From: Juglans regia
Taxonomy: Eukaryota > Streptophyta > Magnoliopsida > Fagales > Juglandaceae
Assembly (NCBI RefSeq): GCF_001411555.2
Contig: NC_049903.1
Location: forward strand, 25,370,270-25,434,269
Length of the DNA stretch: 64,000 nucleotides
Direction: 5' to 3'
Part shown: piece by piece, positions 46,579 to 56,949 of the stretch
Layout: each line of letters opens with the position of its first letter
Position numbering within the stretch: position 1 is the first letter of the stretch
Program-made: the position numbers and the translations under genes
The notes under the pieces: generated by a model
The model's database searches: none
What the model was told of the DNA's origin: nothing
Seen by the model: the letters and a program-made list of their open reading frames with translations, nothing else

Positions 46579-47662
46579 CCTGTAATAGCTGCTAGAGAAA
46601 TTTCAGGTGCTTCAACACTAGTTTCAGCCACTCTTACAACTTCATCTTTAGTGATTTCTTCCGGCAACTCTTCATCACCTTGCATCAAATAAATTCTAGG
46701 ATTCTTGCACGTGTGATGTGGGTTCCACTTCTCATCACAGTGGTAGCACAAACCTTTTTTTCTCTTTTCATCCATTTGAATGGATGAAACCTTCCTCGTT
46801 CCCCCCCACGTCTTTTGCCATTTGTTGCTGTTTCCTTCCCCCGGATGTGGTCCACGACTGTAACTTCCTCCTCCCATTGGACTGATTTTATCCAACACAA
46901 CCTTGCTAGATTTCTTGGAACTTGCAAGGTATTCTTCTTGTATTTTAGCCAACGCGTATGCTGCACTTAAACTAACGGGGTTGAACATGTGAATGGGAAG
47001 ACGGATCTCATCCTTCAACCCACTTAGGAAACAACTCAGCTTGTGCACATCGGATAATCCCCTTAACCGATTGGGAAAGGCCTCAAACTGTGCTTGATAA
47101 ACAGCTATAGAACCAATTTGCTTCGAACGAGTTAATGCCTCCATGGGGTCATCATAAGTTGTTGGTCCAAACCGAATCAGCAAAGATCTTGCAAAAGTAT
47201 CCCAATCTCGAAACTGGCCCCCTCCAAAGCCTTTTGGTACCACACAAGAGCTTCTCCATCCATATAATATGAGGCCATAAGTAAACGGTGAGGTAGAGGT
47301 GTTTGGTGAAATTCAAAATAGTGATTGGCTTTAAAGAGCCAAGTTGCTGCATTATCACCATGGAAATGGGGAAAATCAAGTTTAACTGCCCTCAGATTAG
47401 GCCTTCTGAGGTCATGTTGGTCATGGTCATTTTGCAATTGGTCATTTTGGAAATGGGGATGTTCTTGGTGATGGTCTCTGTTTTGGGGAACTTGGGTATT
47501 TTGGGCTATGACAATGGTACGTACCAGATCATTTAATTATTGTATGTTTGCTTTCAGGTCCTCCATTGTTTGATGATGATGAATGTTTTGCTCCTGGATA
47601 TCCTGAACTTGTTGATTGAGGAGATCATATTTCTGATTTTTAGAGCGTGTATTTTCTACCAT
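46579..47662 (-). pseudogene. Chromovirus gag
   Basis: ATG at 47662 opens M-V-E-N-T-R-S-K, with an in-frame TAA at codon 42 (47539-47537). The capsid part reads L-D-F-P-H-F-H-G-D-N-A-A-T-W-L, W-Y-Q-K-A, then after a one-base frameshift in a G run near 47220, R-F-G-P-T-T-Y-D-D-P-M-E-A-L. The nucleocapsid knuckle C-Y-H-C-D-E-K-W-N-P-H-H-T-C is at about 46749-46708, followed by P-E-I-S-L-A-A-I-T-G-T-L where the solo LTR interrupts it. Gag packages the element's RNA into virus-like particles in this family. Confidence 0.88.
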
Positions 47663-47676
47663 AGGAACGACTCCTA

Positions 47677-47686
47677 GCTGATACCA
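47677..47686 (-). other. Primer-binding site of the chromovirus
   Basis: GCTGATACCA is the complement of TGGTATCAGC, an initiator-Met-like start one base from the 5' LTR at 47688. Confidence 0.7.
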
Positions 47687-47687
47687 C

Positions 47688-48342
47688 TGTTAGAACTCCC
47701 TTGTTAACTCTACTGTAATACAGAAATGGTGGAATGGAGATTATGAATGTAGTATAAATTCAATGGAGTTGTTGTTGTAATGAGGAAGATAATGGAATGA
47801 GATGATACGGTCTAATGCAATAGAACTTGTGCACTCCAGATGTTTGGATTAATTGCTATAAGAAGATATATTGCTACGGGAGTAACTTCAAGGGCTCCTA
47901 ACCTCCTACAGAATTCCTTCTTACAATATTCTCTGTTGTTCAATTCCACTACCTTCCCTGCCTTAAGACGTTGCTCTAACAGAATTCCAAATAAACTAAC
48001 TTGACCTCACAGCATGTAGAAAATAAATGATAGACCAGTATGAAAAAGACAGTTGATAGATGAACGCATCGTTTGGAATAATTCCAAACGCTACGTTTAC
48101 AGACCCCATAATAATAAAGACACCAGAAATGGTGCATAGCACCCATCTACAGCTAATAAGAGAACACCCAGCAATACGGTGCATCTTATTCTTCAAGTCC
48201 AAGATTTCCACGACGTCGTTGCAGCCTCTTTGAACTGCTTCAAGTCTCCCTTCTTAACTTCAACAGATCCTGCAACACTTGACTTCCGTAACTCAGCTCT
48301 TGTCTTCCTCCTTAGCATCTTTCCATCGATGGAGCTCTAATA
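47688..48342 (-). repeat. 5' LTR of the chromovirus
   Basis: 655 bases, partner of 37880-38535. The terminal CA has become TA on the plus strand (48341-48342). The long frames on both strands just right of it (48279-48749) are not conserved. Confidence 0.92.
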
Positions 48343-48347
48343 GCCAG

Positions 48348-48905
48348 CCGAGAGGAGAGTGGAATCGAGAAGGAGAGAGTGCGAGAAGCAGATGGAGAGA
48401 GATAAGAGACGTGGATGGAACCAGGGTACTTACTGGCAGTCGTATCGCAATGTGGAGGTCGTCGGTGGTAGTAGCAGGGATGGAGGTGAGAACAAGGATT
48501 GTGAGGGACTTTGTGGCTTATGTTGCAGGGGCAACAAGAAGCAGACGGAGAGAAAGACACGGTGGTGGAGAGATAGCTTACCAACAAGGAACGACTACAG
48601 AAACATGAAACGAAGGGTGGCGGCGCATTCCAAACCAAAGTTGGACAGCCTAGAGAGGGGCGGTGACATGGTGTGGCCGGCGATGTCGTGTGGAGGAGAA
48701 GGTTGTGGTGGTGCAAAGTGAGAGAGAGATTACGAAGAGGAGCTGGCAAGAGAGACGCAACCTAGGGAGAAAAGGAACAAGGGTTTTAGGAGCTGGATAT
48801 AAACAGCGTCATTTCGTCCTCTCTTTTCTCTTAGGTGAGCTGGGCTTATACGGGTCTTGGGCCTAAGCTTTGGGCTGGATCATGACAGTTACAAACTCCC
48901 TTCCT
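48348..48905 (-). repeat. Older LTR start with polypurine tract
   Basis: On the minus strand a run AAGGAAGGGAGTT (48906-48894) directly precedes TGTAACTGTC (48893), the arrangement of a polypurine tract and 3' LTR start. Upstream of it the phrase GGACAAAATTTTTAC is the familiar end of many gypsy internal regions. The LTR continues leftwards, is split by the chromovirus at 48342/37880, and probably includes 36641-37874. Confidence 0.5.
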
Positions 48906-50022
48906 TGTAAAAATTTTGTCCCTAGAACTTGCTAGTACCTCAAGCAAAACTAATTACTTATCCTTCAAATCCTTTCCGTGTTTGTATTTTAGATCCTTGA
49001 TCATTTTGTCAAACTTAATATTCCGAAACTCTAATCCTCCGATATTTTGGTCTTATGCTTACATATCTTCTGATCCTTGGTGTATATATTCGCTCACATA
49101 GTATAAGTCATCATACTCTTTGGGTTCCAATTCAAGCCTACATTGTAAACCTCCAAAATAGGTTCGATTAAAAGCTTAATAATAATTTCACCTGAACAAT
49201 TCTCTTAGTTCTACATAAAATAATAACCTTAGATAAATATCGGTCATAAAACTCTCCAAATTTTGGATTCTAAATCTTATAACTCATGTAAGGCGATAGA
49301 ATCAAATTACCTATAGAACACAAGATATCTTCCACTAGTTATCCTGAAATACCATACGTCATACATAGACCCAAGTCATAACTTCAAACCTCTTGATACA
49401 TTCCTAATTCCTCAAATAAAACTCCACCTATTAATAAGACAATTTCCATCCATTCTCATGAACAAGATGCACCATCAATCTTAAAAGCAAAAGCTTCCTA
49501 ACATCACCTTCTTTCTTTTGGTCTAAAGGTATACAAAAGCTCTAAACCCAAAGCCTGCCTAGGGCCCATAACTAGTTCAGTAGTAATCACTTCAATCAAT
49601 CATGTAGACATAACTACTAAAATTTCCAGGGTCTCTCAGGTTTCATCCGCGATTCCTTCCTCATCCTTTAGAAACTTCCTTACCTCATGTACTAATGCCC
49701 TTTCACGAAGTAGGTGTCATTTTGACATGCATGTGTTTAAACATATCATTTGAAATTTCATTAGAACAATAAAAGAGTAACAGTTCAAGATACCTGTTGC
49801 CTTGTGGAGACTTTGGCCTAGATTTTCTTTCTCTTCCTTTTTCTGTTTTCCAACAAAAGGTTTCTTTTCCTTGAAAAAGTTTATTTCTTAACCCTAAGGG
49901 AGCAGGGTGTTACATATGGACCATATATATTTTTTCCTTCCTGGGCAAAGGATTTAAGATTCATTATCCTCTCAAGTTGCGGATGTATATGAATCCATCT
50001 ACCTCAAAGTTGCAGCACAGAC
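48906..50022. other. Unclassified repeat remnant
   Basis: No coding region is supported. AGGGTGTTACA at 49904-49914 would be the reverse complement of an LTR start, so at least part is old minus-strand retroelement sequence. Bases 49915-50022 may belong to the single-copy locus that continues at 52722. Confidence 0.3.
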
Positions 50023-52716
50023 TGTAACATCCCGATCCTATATCATTAGAGACAATTTCACAGATATTTTATTAGGTTTGATAATTAGGTTATTATTATT
50101 ATTATTATTATTATCAGATTTTACATTTATTATTTTTAATAGGATTATTATTTATATTGTTGGATTAAGTGAAATATTTTTATGGCATCCAAGGCCATGA
50201 AGTCAGGAATCAGTTTCCACGTTAGGCTCGTTCCATTTTCATTCTCATGCACGTCTCTTTTCCTCTAGGTTTCCTCTTGATTCATTATCTATATATATAT
50301 TTATATTACGCTTACCACTTCGGGATGAAGAAAAACCTCACGCCGCAGACCAAGAACCACTTCGAGCCTTGCCCAGCCCATGCTCAGCCCCGCTACCTGT
50401 AGTGCCGTCGACCTCGTTAGACCAAAACGGAATCCAACGTCGCACGGAATGATCAGAAGGGCATGGCTCTGTTTTACACTCACGGAACAGAGCAAGCCCA
50501 TGCCGTAGTATCGGGCACCACTCAGTGAGACGCAGCAACCGGAAAGGCCACTGCTCGACGACGGAACCACCGCGGTGACCACCCCACTGCGCAGACCATG
50601 CATGACCGTGAAGGACCTCCAAGCCCTGTCGCACGTACGCCACGCGGTGGCTTCTTGCCAAGCTTCTCGACGCTGTCAGTTCGGGTTGCTCCGCCGACCA
50701 TCCCTCGACGTCAGTGCACCACCCACGGTGCCAGAAACTGCCGACCAGCTCTTCTCCGTGGCACCTACTCCATCCCGGTTGGCCTACGACCCTTAGCCAC
50801 CCAGCTCTGTTCGTGCGCCTCCCTCTCTCTCAGTTGAATTGCCGCATGATTCACTTCCTTCGGCATCGCACCACTATAGACGAGCCCCTAGTCGCGCTGC
50901 CGTGACCCCCGCCAGCAACCCAGAACCACAGCACGTCAGCCTCTCTCTCGGTGAGTCCTCTGCCTAGCACGCGTCTTCCGTTGCCTCTGTTTCTCTTCAT
51001 AACGTATCAGTTGCTTTTTAGCTTTAATTCACTCAGTGCAAGTGTTTAAATGAGATTACTTTTATACCCTTTGTAATCCTTTCCCATAATATCTTCAGTG
51101 TTTTTAAGTATGATTACATTTATAACCTTATGTTTAAGTGTATGTTAATTATGAATATTAATATGTCATTGTATTGAAGTTGAGTTTATTTTATTAAATA
51201 ATTTATTAATCATGAGCTCATTTTTATATGAATAGTTAAAGAATTTGAAAGGGGATTTTAAATTAGATTTAATCTTATTTTAACAACGATTTTAGTAATT
51301 TTATTGGGCTTACTATTTTAAAGGTTAGTTTTTAATTAAATAAATATATTAGTTAAAGGTTCTTTTTAATAAATGTTTAAAGATTTGGGAATATGTTTTA
51401 AAGTATAATTTTAAGTCTAATATTTGAGTTAATATTTCCTTTGTCAATTTAGTAAGATTTTAATAAAATTTCTATGTTAAGAATTTAATGGAATTTATTA
51501 AGTTTCTTATAAGATTTAATAATTACGTTAAGAAATGAAAATTAGTTTAAGAATTTAAGTTTTTGTGAATTATTTTAAAATAGCTCGCGTATTTCTACTA
51601 AATTATAAATTAGTATTTTAAGTAATTTAAATACTATGAATTATTGATTTTAGTGTTAAACAAATATTGGTTTGACTATATTTTAGATTTCCGAATTTAG
51701 TTAAGTATTAGCATTTATTTTAGTTCCAAACAATTTAGTGATAGTTATTTATTGAATATAGGTCTCAAGTTTCGAAGTATTATTCAAGAAGAAGCGCATC
51801 GAGGTAAGTAAATTTGATCATAAATTAGGATCGTCACAGTTAGCTTATATGTATGTATTATTCAAGCCAGTTCATTGACAGCCATTATTTATGAACCGCT
51901 CATGTCATCTAGCATAGCATACGACCATGTCATTCCGCATTATGTTTAAATTCAGAACTTATGATTATGTATGTAGTATGTCATGCATCTCATGTGTATA
52001 AGACACGTAAGCCATCTTAAGTTTAAGTGTAAGATAATATCAGATCAGTTAATAAGATGGTCATTCAGATGCATGGTACCAATGCAGTTCAGTTCAGATC
52101 AGGGTGGTGTGCAAGCCACGAACTCAGTCGTGGTCCACCATAGTATGCTAGAATACTATCAGCGGTTCCCCTTGCTGCAGCGGGATGTGGGGCCGGTGCA
52201 TAACCTTGCACACAGGGTTAAATGTGTTGGCCAGTCAGATAAATCAGTCAGTAGTTCAGATAAATCAGTCAGTTAGTTCAGATAAATCAGTCATACATAG
52301 CATAAGCATCAGCATGATTAGTCATGAATTTTAAGCTCAGCATGAAAGTTCTTATGAAAATCTTATGTTTATTACGTTTTCGTTATGATAGATTTCTTAC
52401 TGAGTCATCGACTCATTTTAGTTTATTTTCATGTTTTTAACCACCCAGGTGAAGATGATGGTTACGAGCAGGCAGGCCAGGAGTAGAAGGAGCATTTTAG
52501 TTTTGTTCAGACTTTCTAAAATAAAATGTGTCTTTTATGACGAATTTATTCAGTTTATTCCTTTAATGTTTTTGGGAAGACATTTTTATTAGACCTTTTA
52601 TTTCATAATAAATTACTTCAGTTTATTTTTCAATTATGAAATTAGAGAATCGCTTGTCGGGTTTATTTTCATGAAAAATACGTGACACACCTAGCCTACG
52701 GGAAGGAGGTGTTACA
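50023..52716 (+). mobile_element. Solo LTR of 2.7 kb
   Basis: It runs from TGTAACATCCCG to GGAGGTGTTACA and is flanked by the perfect duplication CAGAC (50018-50022 and 52717-52721). The layout resembles 27189-30163: pyrimidine-rich, C-rich leader to about 50960, a GTGAGT donor-like site at 50951, AT-rich middle, tandem repeats, stem-loop TGAGTC/GACTCA (52401-52415) and a 45-codon frame from 52455 (M-M-V-T-S-R-Q-A-R-S-R-R). No gag or pol. Long frames at 50301-50905 lie in the GC-rich leader and are not conserved. Confidence 0.9.
52231..52292 (+). repeat. 22-bp tandem repeat in the solo LTR
   Basis: Three units of TTCAGATAAATCAGTCAGT type. It lies shortly before the LTR stem-loop. Confidence 0.75.
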
Positions 52717-52721
52717 CAGAC

Positions 52722-53521
52722 TCTCTCAAGTTCCAATCAAGATTATTCTCTGAAACTTTTTATACTGGTATTTTTCTCTAATTTTAGTACTTCACAAGTA
52801 CTTTTTGGCTTACTTTATTATGCTGGCTGACTAAGTCACCTGGAGGGGGAAAATCAAAAGTTCTTAAGCTGTAGAAGGTTGCCACTAATTTCTGAATCCA
52901 TAGTGTGAGGAAATTTTGAATAAACAAATGAATTGGGGGAAAATGTCGATGAAATTAAAAGTCAAATGAGTAGAAAACGTGGGAAAAAATAATTGTGCTA
53001 ACATTGAATTGACGGTGGTGATTATTATCCCTTTGTTATGCATCATTTAAGCCCGATGGCCTATCGAGAAACTTGGAGAAAACTGACCCTTATTAGTTAA
53101 TTCAGTCAAACGTGCCATTGGTTTCATGCAAAATGTTTGTCTTCAACTGTTAAGTCATGGCTTCTTTTTTATGGAAAACAGGGATGGACTTTCTGACTTG
53201 TTCTGTGTTTTATGAATTGGAATTGTGAGAAAGAAGAGATCTCTGAGCATTAGTAGCCTCCCCGGCAATTTGAATGTGTTTTAGCTATGTTTCTTAGATT
53301 CCCCTGAAACATATGAAATTTATTGATTTCTGAAGTAGTTATAAAAGTTTTTTTTTTTTTTTTTTTTTTCATATTGCATGAAGTGGCATTTTTTATTTTT
53401 CTTTTTCAAGTTGGGGGCAGACGGGAGAATCAACATCATAATAAGAGGTGGTCTGGTTTATGTAGAAACTTGTGGGGAAGTTTTGGTTGGATAACTAGGA
53501 AATGTGCACGTTGTTTTGCAG
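52722..53521. other. Low-copy non-coding sequence
   Basis: Intron-like composition with a poly(T) run at 53349-53369. No conserved protein is recognised. A splice acceptor TTGTTTTGCAG ends at 53521. Confidence 0.4.
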
Positions 53522-53810
53522 CTTGACTGCTACTTATGAGGATCTCCTTTTATCATCTGAACCTTTCCAGCAGCCAATATCCTTAGCTCATGTAAGTTTC
53601 CTAGATTCATTTTTTTCCTTTACCTTTTCACGTTTGAGACAATGTTGGCATGAACATTATTATTTCATGAATCCTTCAGGAAATGGTAGATTTTTTAGTT
53701 GACATCTTGAATGAAGACGGCCTCTAGGACTAGGTAATTGGAAATTGTATAGCGGTTGGAAGAATTTTGCAATGATGTTTGTGCAGATTGTTGATGGAGC
53801 AGCCACATAG
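53522..53810 (+). pseudogene. Three exon-like segments of an unidentified gene
   Basis: Segment 1 (53522-53591) reads L-T-A-T-Y-E-D-L-L-L-S-S-E-P-F-Q-Q-P-I-S and ends before GTAAGT. Segment 2 (53680-53733) follows a CTTCAG acceptor, reads E-M-V-D-F-L-V-D-I-L-N-E-D-G-L, then has two TAG codons before a GTAATT donor. Segment 3 (53787-53810) follows TTTGTGCAG and reads I-V-D-G-A-A-T and a TAG. All three junctions are in the same phase. The consistent phase and splice signals suggest the 3' end of a real gene that decayed by CAG- or CGA-to-TAG changes. I cannot name the family. Confidence 0.4.
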
Positions 53811-54260
53811 GTTATACGGCCTTTTACCCCGCAGATTGATTTCTCCGTTTGGATTTAGAGATGAGTTAAGATGGTTTTATTTGAATTGAATAAAATATTG
53901 TGAGAATATTATTGTTAAATCTTTGTCTGGCTTCTTATGCACGGCTAAACATTTGTGTATTTTGCATAATCAGTTTTGCGTAAAAGTTTCTTCTGATTTT
54001 TGTTAAATTTACTCCTCAGTTTGTTTGAAATTCTCTCATTGGTCAATTGTAAATAGAGGTTTTGAGTTTATTCATTGATATAACTATTTTATCTGATGAT
54101 CAGGTTTTTATAAATGGAAATTCAAACATTCAATATTTACCGACAAAAGTATTTGGTTATTGGGCAAAAATCAAGATACTTCTAATGTTGTATTGGGGAA
54201 TATATGGTTTCATTCGTTCTTTCTTTCTTTTTTTTCCCCATGACAACCAGAATTTACGTT
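53811..54260. other. Non-coding, with a MITE trace
   Basis: Bases 53850-53915 (CCGTTTGGATTTAGAGATGA and onward) resemble the ends of the MITE family at 55417. The rest shows nothing recognisable. Confidence 0.35.
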
Positions 54261-54276
54261 TGAAATGATTTTTTAT

Positions 54277-55185
54277 TTTTATTTTTTGAGAATAAGGATC
54301 ACATTTCATTCATAATAGTGAACATACAAATATGACTTAAAAAGTTAGTTACAAACGTTAATAGCTCTCCAGCATACATCCATGGCTGACATGGTCTAAT
54401 TCAGACGACAGATCTCTAAAGACCTAAGTCTAAGAGATCCGTCGTGCATATCTCTGTCCCCGACAGAGTAACAATAACCCAGTGACAAAACCCATACCCC
54501 GACCACGTAGAGTAGAGTGCACCAAACCCCATACACTGCCTAAACGGAGAGGGGAGAACACACCGATCAGACCAAGGTCCGACGGGACAAAGTTTTTTTG
54601 GATTTTTATTTTCAATAAAAGAAGAACAAGACACAAAATAAAATACAATGAAAAAACTATTGTAACAACGGACACAGACACTGCTCTAAGCGGTTGCGAT
54701 GGTGCGTGCAGAACACACGCCTCCCTGGGAGAAAAACGTCGACCAATCTTGGAAGATCCAGACTCATAGAACCCAGTGGCACCGCGGGTGACGACGGCAG
54801 AGGGCCTCCCGGCGGCGCGAGAGGGCCACTCGCCAAACGTCTCCGATAACTTCTGGCCACGCGTGCGAGCAACTCGCCGCTCCGTTTGGCACCGCCTTCG
54901 GTAGTCTTGAAGATCGGCGGCTGGGCAACGCCATGGAGAGACACGTGCTGATCTATGTTTGCGGAAAGATCTAGATTCGCGTTTCTTCCTTATTTAGCCT
55001 GCAAAACACAACAAAACAAAACAAAACAAAATGGAGCACTACACAGAGGGTACGGAGGGGGAGGAGCCGAAGCTCCCACCCCCTCAAGTCAGATTTGGAC
55101 ACAGGAGTTTTGAGAGAGAGTTCGGTAGAAATGAGAGTTTCGAACTTGGAGCCCTCTTCTTTATTGTGAGAGGTCCGTAGGAGTC
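54277..55185 (-). mobile_element. Retroposon with A-rich tail and 16-bp target duplication
   Basis: The 16-mer TGAAATGATTTTTTAT occurs exactly on both sides (54261-54276 and 55186-55201). The minus-strand unit ends in an A-rich tail (AAAAATAAAAAT type), so it was inserted by target-primed reverse transcription. Its body is GC-rich with frames of 95 and 83 codons (54944-54657, 54681-54430) that I do not recognise, and a TTTTGCAG acceptor-like site near 55000. It could be a non-autonomous LINE derivative, a SINE-like unit or a retrocopy of a cellular transcript. Confidence 0.75.
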
Positions 55186-55416
55186 TGAAATGATTTTTTA
55201 TAGTCATTGGAACATGTAAAAAAAAATGAATTATTTCAACCCCTAGAAATGCAAGGTAAGAAGAGCAAAATTTTAAAAATATATATGGCTGATTCTTCAG
55301 GATAGATTATTCTCTAGAGTTTCTAGTGCAACTATGTAGTAGAGTTTTTAAAATTTCAACAATTGTTATTATTCTTTATAAAAATTTAGTTATTATGGTT
55401 AATTCAAGTAGATTAA

Positions 55417-55628
55417 GGCCTCGTTTGTTTTCACAATTCCTCTCAATCCATTTCATCGCATCTAATCATTATAATTTTATCAAATTTTCACATAAAATAA
55501 AATAAACCATTCAATTTTATCAAATTCTAAACCAAAAATAATATTAAAAATATATATTCTAACAATATTTTATTTAACTTTTAACTTTAATCTCAACTCA
55601 TCTCATCTCATCTGCAAAAACAAACGAG
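55417..55628. mobile_element. MITE with CTCGTTTG termini
   Basis: CTCGTTTGTTTTC near the left end and GCAAAAACAAACGAG at the right form an inverted pair; the interior is AT-rich with CATCTCATCT repeats at both ends. No coding capacity. Related cores are at 53850-53915 and 60575-60913. Confidence 0.7.
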
Positions 55629-56251
55629 TTCATCTATCATTTCGATATTTTATCATATATGAGATACAATATTAAAAAATATATTTTAATTAGCATGCTC
55701 CCGAAAATTTATTCATTTTCTTGTAAAGTGTATGATTTCTCTGTGATGGCAATGGACTGCTGTTTAGATACATATTTCTTCCCATTAAAAGGCTTTCTAT
55801 TTTGGAACCTGTCACTGGTGGCACCTACAGAGTCTTGCAAATCCATTAAGAAAAAACTCCAAATTAGTATAGAAATAACTTTGAATGAGTTTCAATGTTA
55901 TATCTTTGTCCATTGAGATCCCTTGACATACTTGATGTCCACGCAAACCTTTTGAACAACTTTTTCGACATTCTTAAACACATTTTGAACGTTCCAATAA
56001 AGAATATAAACACAATAACAAAGTTGAAAAAACACTCGATCACAAAATACGGAAATTCTAATTTTCAGCTGAGTTCTTCACATATTAATAGAAACACCAT
56101 TTACGAAAGCATTATCTAAGGTTGTAGACAAAATCTTGTTCTCAATCCCTTGTAAGTATATATTATTATGTGGTAGTGGCATAAAAGAGAAATTGATCTC
56201 GCTTTTCAATTAGACCTGATATCTGATTTCTTGAGTAGATGAATTCTATAT
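55629..56251. other. No feature recognised
   Basis: AT-rich sequence; frames at 55659-56119 have no supporting motif. Confidence 0.4.
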
Positions 56252-56352
56252 ATCAGCCACTATTCATTTCACACCCTACACTAATAACTTTTCTTTTTCA
56301 TAGGGTGTAGATGTGTTTTTCATAGAGTGTGGGACAGTGAATAATGACTGAT
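56252..56352. mobile_element. Short foldback MITE
   Basis: The left end ATCAGCCACTATTCA and the right end TGAATAATGACTGAT are inverted repeats with two mismatches, and the pairing extends inwards to CACACCCTACAC / GTGTGGG. About 100 bases in all, no coding capacity. Confidence 0.6.
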
Positions 56353-56663
56353 GAGAAGAATTTATCTTGGTTATTATAGAGATCCACAAATCAAATGTAT
56401 AACAAATTCTTCTATGGCAAGCATTCGACGTAAATTTAACCCTTTGTTTTTTTCTTTGATTCATGTTAGTCAAACTTGCATTATCAGCATTTCTAGATAC
56501 AAGTAACATCACCTTGTAAGTATTGCAATATTGATCTAATATTGGCATACTCAAGAAATCAGAGAGGCAAAAATCTAAACAAATATTCATCACGTTCTCA
56601 TATTACCCCCCCCCCCTTTTCACTCATTTCCAGATTGCCTAAATACCCATCCAATTAAGCTTG

Positions 56664-56704
<41 letters not shown>

Positions 56705-56949
56705 GCACAGTCGCTATTCGCACGGCGAGCCATCTCTCTCTCATCGTGATTTGCATCTCCGATTCTCCATTTCTGAGTTTCGCACCATTCGCGATGCTGA
56801 AGGGACACTGCCGATTGGGATCACGCCGAAACCGACATCGCTAGTTTCCTCCTCCTTTACCGGCCAATTCTATCCATGTGTAGTGGTTATCGGTTCAATT
56901 TCAGTTTTGGACTGAAACTGAACTGAAACCATCATTTTTCACCCCTAAA
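56353..56949. other. Microsatellite and hAT-like end
   Basis: A C run at 56607-56615 and (CT)n at 56670-56701 are the only clear structures in the first part. The end ACTGAACTGAAACCATC ... CACCCCTAA (56905-56949) is typical of the terminus of plant hAT-like MITEs. The 84-codon frame across the CT repeat has no support. Confidence 0.45.

Larger units (their letters stand above)
37880..48342 (-). mobile_element. Boundary-complete Ty3/gypsy chromovirus with nested solo LTR
   Basis: Both ends are base-exact: the LTR pair 37880-38535 and 47688-48342, each starting TGTTA on the plus strand, is flanked by the perfect target duplication GCCAG (37875-37879 and 48343-48347). The order on the minus strand is LTR, primer-binding site, gag, [4.57 kb solo LTR], protease, reverse transcriptase, RNase H, integrase, chromodomain, polypurine tract, LTR. 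Without the nested unit the element would be about 5.9 kb, normal for a plant chromovirus. Coding is broken by stops, frameshifts and a damaged active site, so it is dead. Confidence 0.92.

Noticed and set aside
48279..48749. Frames of 109, 120 and 145 codons
   Set aside because: They overlap an LTR boundary and a purine-rich tract, and the two strands are open because of composition. No domain.
50301..50905. Cluster of frames up to 107 codons on both strands
   Set aside because: GC-rich LTR leader with few stops in any frame; no motif and no matching frame in the related LTR at 27189.
56661..56915. 84-codon serine/leucine frame
   Set aside because: Its first third is a (CT)n repeat and its end runs into a MITE terminus.
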